The notes beneath the pieces are model-generated. The model was not told the origin of the DNA. It saw only the letters and a program-made list of their open reading frames with translations, and did not search any database. A stretch of 64,000 nt of DNA from Rhizomys pruinosus (taxonomy: Eukaryota > Chordata > Mammalia > Rodentia > Spalacidae), in contig VZQC01005746.1 in the NCBI GenBank assembly GCA_009823505.1, positions 272,197 to 336,196 of the forward strand, in the 5' to 3' direction. Each line of letters starts with the position of its first letter. Within the stretch, counting starts at the first letter, position 1. Below are positions 58,465 through 64,000 of this stretch, one piece after another. A program made the translations under genes and the position numbers.

Positions 58465-58769
58465 AGCTTTCCCTCCTTCCTTCCCTGTTAAAGTGCCCCC
58501 ATTTTCCACATGTGACCATTGATAATACCAATTTCCTGTGCTCCCCTCCCTGATGAGCTCTTCATTCCTCTTTACCCCATGGCTACTTGTTTAACCCTCC
58601 CTTTTTGCCTCCCTATTAAATACCCCATTTTGCCTTTCCTCCTTGGCAACACCTGTCTCCTACCTTTCCCCTCTCTCGGGCTACTTCTTTCCCTTTACCT
58701 CCGTAGTTCTTTCCCATTTCCCTGGCTCCTGCAGTTATATCAGCATGCATACTCACTTATAAGTGTTTG

Positions 58770-60895
58770 TACTAAGATCCACAAATGAGAGAGAACGTAA
58801 GTTGTTTTTCTGATCCTGTTACTTTACTTAGTATTAGTTTCTATAGCCAATGATTTACTTGCAAATTTCACGATTGCATCTTTAATGCTGAGTAGAACTC
58901 CATTGTATAGAAACAGGTACCACATTTTCATTATCTACTCCTCAGTTGATGGACACTTAGGTTGCTTCCATTTCTTAGATATTATAAAAATAACAGCAAC
59001 AAACATTGATGTATAAGTATCTCTGCAATAGGATGAGTCCTTTGGGTATATCCTAAGGAGAGAAATAACTGGATAATATGGTAGGTTCATTTTTGTTTCT
59101 TTTAAGAGTTCTCCTTACTGATTTCCATAGGGGTTGAGTGAGTTTGCATTCCTAATAGCAATAAATGAGCATTCTCCTTTCCCCACATCCTCTCCAGCAT
59201 TTAGTATCATTTGTTTATTTGATCTTAGCCAGTCTGGTAAGATGAAATCTAAAAGTGGTTTTAATTTTAATTCCCCTAATTACTAACGATCTTGAACACA
59301 TTGTAAGGTATTTCTTAGCCATCTTTATTTCTTATTTTGAAAACTCACTGTTCAGGTCCTTAGACCATCTTTTAAATGGATCATGTTTATTTTTGGTTCT
59401 TGTTTATTTTTTTTATATATTCTGGATGTTACGCCTCTGTCAGATTTAAACACTGGTGAAGATGTTCTCTGAATCTGTGGGTTTTCTCTTCACTTCCTTG
59501 ATTGTTTCTTTTGCTGTACCAAACCTTTTGAGTTTAATGAGGTCTCCATTTTTTTTAATTTTTATTCTAATATCCTGAGCAATTGATGTCTGACTTAGAT
59601 GTTCTTTCCTACATCTATATATTGTAGGTGTTTTCTTCTAGTAGTTTCAGATATCCATTTGGATTACCTTTTGTGCAAGGTGAAAGATAAGGATTTATAT
59701 TCATTCTTCCATAGGTGGAGATCCTGGTTTGCCAGCACCATTTGTTGAGCATGTTGTTTTTCCTCCACTGTGTTCTTGGTACCTTTTTCAAATATCAGAT
59801 GGCTAAAATTGCATGTATTCAAGTTTGGGTATTCGGTTATGTTCCATTGATCTATGTGTAAGTTTTTGTTCCAGTACCACAGTGTTCTTATGATTCTATC
59901 TCCATAATATATTTTGAAATCTGGTTTGGTGATACGCACAGCATTTCTCTTTGTGCTCAGCATTTCTTTGGCTATCTAGGGTATTTTGTTATTACACATG
60001 AATTTTGGGATTGTTTTTGTAATTATATGAAGAATGACATAGGGATTTTGGTTGGGATTGCCTTGAGTTTATAGACTGCTTTTGGTAGGAGTATCAATTT
60101 TAATTAAATTGATTTTTCCATTCCATGACCATGGAAGGGCCTTCCAGCTCTTTGTGTCTTTTTCAATCTCTTTCTTCAAACAGTTAGAATTGTCATTGTA
60201 GAGATATTTATTCTCAAGTCGAGTTTATTCCTAGATTTTTTTGAGGATATTGTGATTGGGAGGGTTTTGTGTGCTCTTTCTGATTGCTTGTTATTAGAAT
60301 ATACAAATGCAACTGATTTTGGTATATCAATTTTGTTACCAGCCACTTTGCTAAATATGTGAATCATTTCTAGAAGGTTTCTGGTAGAGTGTTGGGGATC
60401 TCATTCATATATATATATAAATATATTATATATATATATATCATATATACTAATCCACCTGCAATTAGGGATAACTTGATCTCTTCTTTTCTACTTAGGA
60501 CTCCTTTCATGTCCTTCTACTTAGGACTCTTTTCATGTCCTTCTCTTATAGCTCTGGCAAGAGTTTCTAGAACTCTATTCAAAAGGAGTGCAGATAGTGG
60601 ACTCCCTTATCTGGTATCTTGATTTTATAATTTTCCTCCATTTAGAATGATGTTAGTCGAGTTTCTTGTATATAAACTTAATTATATTGAGTACGTTCTC
60701 TCCAGTGCTATTCCCTCTTGGACTTTTAACACAAATGCATACTGGATTTTGTCAAAGGCCTTTTTCTCTATCTATTAAGATAATCGTGTGATTTCTGTCA
60801 TTGACTCCATTTATGTGATTTATTACACTGACTTATGTATATTGAACTGTCCAATGTTTCTGGAATAAATATGACTTGATCATGTTGGATGGTCT
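58770..60895 (-). pseudogene. L1 ORF2 remnant, heavily broken
   Basis: Minus-strand fragments of the reverse transcriptase and C-terminal region. The readable piece at 59963-59664 includes YWNKNLHIDQWN and NFSHLIFEKG, equivalent to [12 protein letters not shown] in the intact copy. A piece of the region after FADD lies at 60367-60176. Many frameshifts and stops, so no product. Confidence 0.88.
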
Positions 60896-62245
60896 CTTTT
60901 TCCATAACAGTCAAAATATATTTAATGATATAGAACCACAAGCTTACAAATCATTAAGAACTCTACTCATCACATATGTCAAAGCAAACAGTACAGAGAT
61001 TGCCCCACAATTTCAAGTGGAATCAATGGCTTGTTGGGTGAAGCGTGCTGTGGGCTTGTCACTTCTGGAAGACCCATCATCCTCCTTTTGTCTCTTCTCT
61101 TTATAGTCCCTTTCTACTTTCTGTGGTTATATAATTAGCCATTCTGTATTTCATATTTGTCGACACTAGAAAAAAACTATATAATCTTCCCAATTATGGT
61201 GCTTTGAACGATCATTTTAACATGCATCCATATTCGGGTTGAAAGTTTTTTCTTTGCTTTTTACATAGGTGCTTAGTATCCAAACTGAGGTCCTTGTGCT
61301 TGGCCAGCTTTCAGTCTACTGGCTGTGCCATCTTCCTGGGCCCCTAAAAGGTTTTTCAAAGGAAAATGTCATTTTTCTGACAATGAAGTATAAACATATC
61401 TTTTCTAGATAACAATATGAAATGTAGCCTCCCCTTCTGTCTTCCTGAAGGGCATCCCTGATATATGGAGAAATTGAATCAGATGTGGAGATGTCTTCAG
61501 ACTTGTTCATATATCAGTGACATACATGGTGTCCCAGTGAGGGGGTGGGAAATATCAACCTAACTTTTTCTCAGAGTAGATGATTACCAGCAACTTTAAA
61601 AAATATGTAATTCTGTCTGTATTAGTCTTGATTAAACATGTACTTAAGGGTTTTTTAGCTGGATACAGGCTCATTCTGAACTGGCAAACAAAAAAATAAA
61701 AATAAATAAAAAAAACAACTTCTGAGAATATGCTCAGAGATGATAGTTGATTGTCTAATTCCTGTCCATATTTTTCCTCCTTCCCACTGATATTACCTTC
61801 TACTAGCCTGGAGTCCTGGGGCATTGTGCAGTCCCAGCATGTGCCATAGTAGCTCATTGGCTGGTCAGTAAGAAAAGCATCAAATATTTTCTTACCATCA
61901 AAAGCAGATGCTAGCTGTTCCCAGTCATCGGTGTCCCTGTGTCCCAGAACATTTTATATTAGCAGCAAAGCCCTTCCTGCTGCCCTTGAAGGAAAGTGTT
62001 AGTTATGTTGTTATGGTTATTGCTGGTCATCTTTCCAATTTAACCACTTTAACATTAGAAATTTGTTCAGTGCATATGACCCTCGAAGGCTGTTAAATAA
62101 GAACAGAGTGGAAACTTAGAAGCACAGACAGAGGTCAAACTCAGTGTGGCTTGCTTTAATGCAACTGTTATTAAAATATCTTGTTAAAACAGTAAATCCA
62201 AGATAAAACAGCCATATTGGTTATTTAGGCAATTATTTTATTTTA
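60896..62245. other. Mostly unassigned, with a B4-type fragment
   Basis: A short antisense SINE end at about 61255-61345 (ccaaactgaggtccttgtgc, ctggctgtgccatcttcctg) looks like B4. The rest holds nothing I recognise. Confidence 0.45.
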
Positions 62246-62400
62246 TTTTACTTTTTGATCTTTTCAAGACAGGGTCTCCCTGTAGCCCCAACTGTCCTGG
62301 AACTCATTCTGTAGACCAGACTGGCCTTGAACTCACAAAGATCCTCCAGCCTCTGCCTCCCAAGTGCTAGGATTAAAGGCGTGTGCCACCATGCCGGGCA
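62246..62400 (-). mobile_element. B1 SINE
   Basis: Antisense B1, well preserved (aagacagggtctccctgtag, ctaggattaaaggcgtgtgc). Confidence 0.94.
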
Positions 62401-62439
62401 ACAATTTTAAATAAAAACTATCATCCCCTTAATAATAGA

Positions 62440-62440
<1 letters not shown>

Positions 62441-62488
<48 letters not shown>

Positions 62489-62740
62489 CTCTGTCTGGGT
62501 ATGTGAGGTATGTATATCTGTGCATGTGTTTTCATAGATCCACCTGCCCATGGACCAGAGAATGTCAGATGTCAACATTCTGTGTCTTCTTCTCCAGCTG
62601 AATTTGGGGAAAGAGTCTCTCCCTGATCCTGTGTTCACTGATTGGCTTGACTGGTTGGCCAAGGAGCAGGTGACCCCTGAGTGTCTTCATTTTCATTCAA
62701 TAAGCATTTTGACCACTGAGCCATCTCATTTTCCATTCTG
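62441..62740 (-). mobile_element. B4/RSINE-like SINE with (GT)n
   Basis: (GT)n at 62442-62487 followed by a diverged antisense body (ttcactgattggcttgactgg, ttggccaaggagcaggtg, actgagccatctcatttt). Confidence 0.6.
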
Positions 62741-62848
62741 AATTTCCTATGGGTTCATGGAGCAAAGACAGTTTGTGATTACTGTAACAGTAATCCCAGG
62801 ATATAGCTTTTTACAATCATCCTTGGATAGTGGAGATAACAAAAAATA

Positions 62849-64000
62849 TGGGATCTGAGATCTCATGAGGCCAGCGGAAGGAAGAGCAGAAAGCAGGTAG
62901 AGACTGGATGCCTCAGCAAGGCAGATTGTTGATCCTTTAATCCAGCTGTCTTTGGCTTGATTGGCTTTTGTGGCTGTGGGGGCGGAGTTATCCTCCCAGC
63001 CAGTATTAAAGGTGAGGTTGTGTGACTCTTGAGATCTGAGATCTCCTGAGGCCAGCTGAAGGTACCAGGGCACGGGCTGAAGAGCCTCCCCCCACCAGCT
63101 GGGATTACAAAGGCATCTGAAGGAGGCAAGCAAAGCAAGTCTTCAACACAGTGAAGAGGCATTTAGGACTCACATTGGAATACAGGCAAGGAGAAGCCCA
63201 TGTGCCAGGATCATGAAGAAGAGACAACACTGGAAAGGGGCAGGATAATCCTGCACCAAGCTCTACCAACCCTATGGAAGACTCCTGCAGTGGGATCCCT
63301 CTGGGGATGCCCCAGGACACAGACATCTGAAACACAATTGGGAACATATTTAAAGAACTACAAGATTATAAAGAACGAATCAAAGAACTAGGAAAAGATA
63401 ATGAAGAACTCAAAAAGGACTTAGAGAGAATCACAAGCTCTGGAAGGAAGTAGAAACGCTGAAAAGATCCCATGCTGAAAAAGATAAGGAAACCAACCAG
63501 CAAACCAAAGAGCTATAAGAAGAGAATGAGAAGCTCCAAAAAGAAGTAGAAATACTAAAGAAATCAGAAGAGGAAATGAAAAAGGAAATCAAACACTCAT
63601 CCATTCAAGAGGAAAGGAATGGAAAAAGCCTCAGAAGCAGAATGGAGGAAGCAGAACAAAGAATATCAGACCTGGAAGATAACACAGAACAACTAAAAAC
63701 CTCAAGGAAAGATTATGAAAAATTTAAAAATACACAAAAGTGGAACAACCAGGAGCTGTGGGACACTATGAAAAGATCAAACCTCCACATCATAGGAATA
63801 GAGGAAGGAGAAGAATCCCAAGAGAATGGTATTGATCAGATCTTCAACAGAATAATAGATGAAAACTTCCCCAAACTAAAAAAGGACAAACCAATACCAA
63901 TACAAGAAGCACATAGAACTCCAAACAGACAAGATCAGAAAAGAAATTCTCCACGCCACATCATAGTTAAAATGCTAGACACCCAAAACAAAGACAAAAT
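62849..64000 (+). mobile_element. LINE-1, plus strand, 5' end present, continues past right edge
   Basis: A 5' UTR with a repeated block (gatctgagatctcatgaggcc at about 62849 and gatctgagatctcctgaggcc at about 63032, spacing about 183 bp) is followed by an ORF1 remnant from 63340 to the end. The 5' UTR sequence is unrelated by eye to that of the L1 at 1-3825. ORF2 would lie beyond 64000. Confidence 0.85.
63340..64000 (+). pseudogene. L1 ORF1, frameshifted, 3' part open to window end
   Basis: Frame one, 63340-63453, encodes a heptad-rich coiled-coil piece (NIFKELQDYKERIKELGKD). The coding signal then shifts to the frame of 63432-63515, meets one in-frame stop (63516-63518), and continues open from 63519 to the edge (about 160 codons). 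That part includes WNNQELWDTMKR, IIGIEEGEESQE and RHIIVKML, the conserved RNA-recognition-like middle of ORF1 protein. One frameshift and one stop are thus the only visible lesions, but no clear start Met precedes the coiled coil. It cannot make full-length protein as it stands. Confidence 0.85.

Overview
The window is rodent nuclear DNA that looks like an intergenic, gene-poor stretch built largely from retrotransposons. The evidence is the combination of tRNA-derived B2 SINEs (about 20 copies, on both strands), 7SL-derived B1 SINEs (about 13), B4/RSINE-like and B3-like SINEs, MT-type MaLR LTRs and several generations of LINE-1. This set points to a muroid rodent. The L1 and B2 variants do not look like standard laboratory mouse to me, but I cannot name the species from sequence alone. 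I found no host protein-coding gene that I can support, no functional RNA gene and no CRISPR array. Nearly all short open frames are shadows of repeats.

Layout. 1-3825: a minus-strand L1 running off the left edge, with two tandem 5' UTR monomers, decayed ORF1, the 5' half of ORF2 and a young B2 inside it. It abuts an older L1 3' end (3836-4535). 4.6-12.9 kb: a B1, a solo MT LTR carrying a tiny L1 insertion, a probable ancient LTR, B2/B3/B1 copies and a perfect 18-bp-arm hairpin. 12.9-15.1 kb: AT-rich unique DNA. 15.1-17.6 kb: a GATA array, an L1 3' end, a 273-bp block (copy A) and an inverted L1 fragment. 18.3-19.0 kb: a B1 and a 54-bp minisatellite. 19.4-28.6 kb: LTR and old L1 remnants, a 155-bp internal duplication and several SINEs. 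28.86-30.83 kb: a structurally complete non-coding MaLR element on the minus strand. 34.45 to about 38.97 kb: a plus-strand L1, 5'-truncated just before ORF2, whose 1277-residue ORF2 is uninterrupted and keeps all endonuclease, reverse-transcriptase and Cys-motif residues I can check. It is followed by unassigned sequence ending in copy B of the 273-bp block. 41-43 kb: L1 ends and a 5S rRNA retropseudogene. 46.93-48.80 kb: an L1 inserted with a 5' inversion. 50-56 kb: a cluster of B2 copies and L1 ends. 57.2-60.9 kb: an old minus-strand L1. 62.85-64.0 kb: a plus-strand L1 with a different 5' UTR and a broken ORF1, running off the right edge.

Nothing here forms a multi-gene pathway. The functional theme is retrotransposition: L1 ORF2 protein is the enzyme that mobilises L1 itself and, in trans, the B1, B2, B4 and 5S-derived copies, and many of these show A-rich tails and target-site duplications. 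The most useful leads are the intact ORF2, a 273-bp near-identical block present twice, two distinct L1 promoter types, a B2 subfamily marked by a 17-bp internal duplication, recurrent B2-B1 fusions and the minisatellite. I did not find a convincing new biological system.
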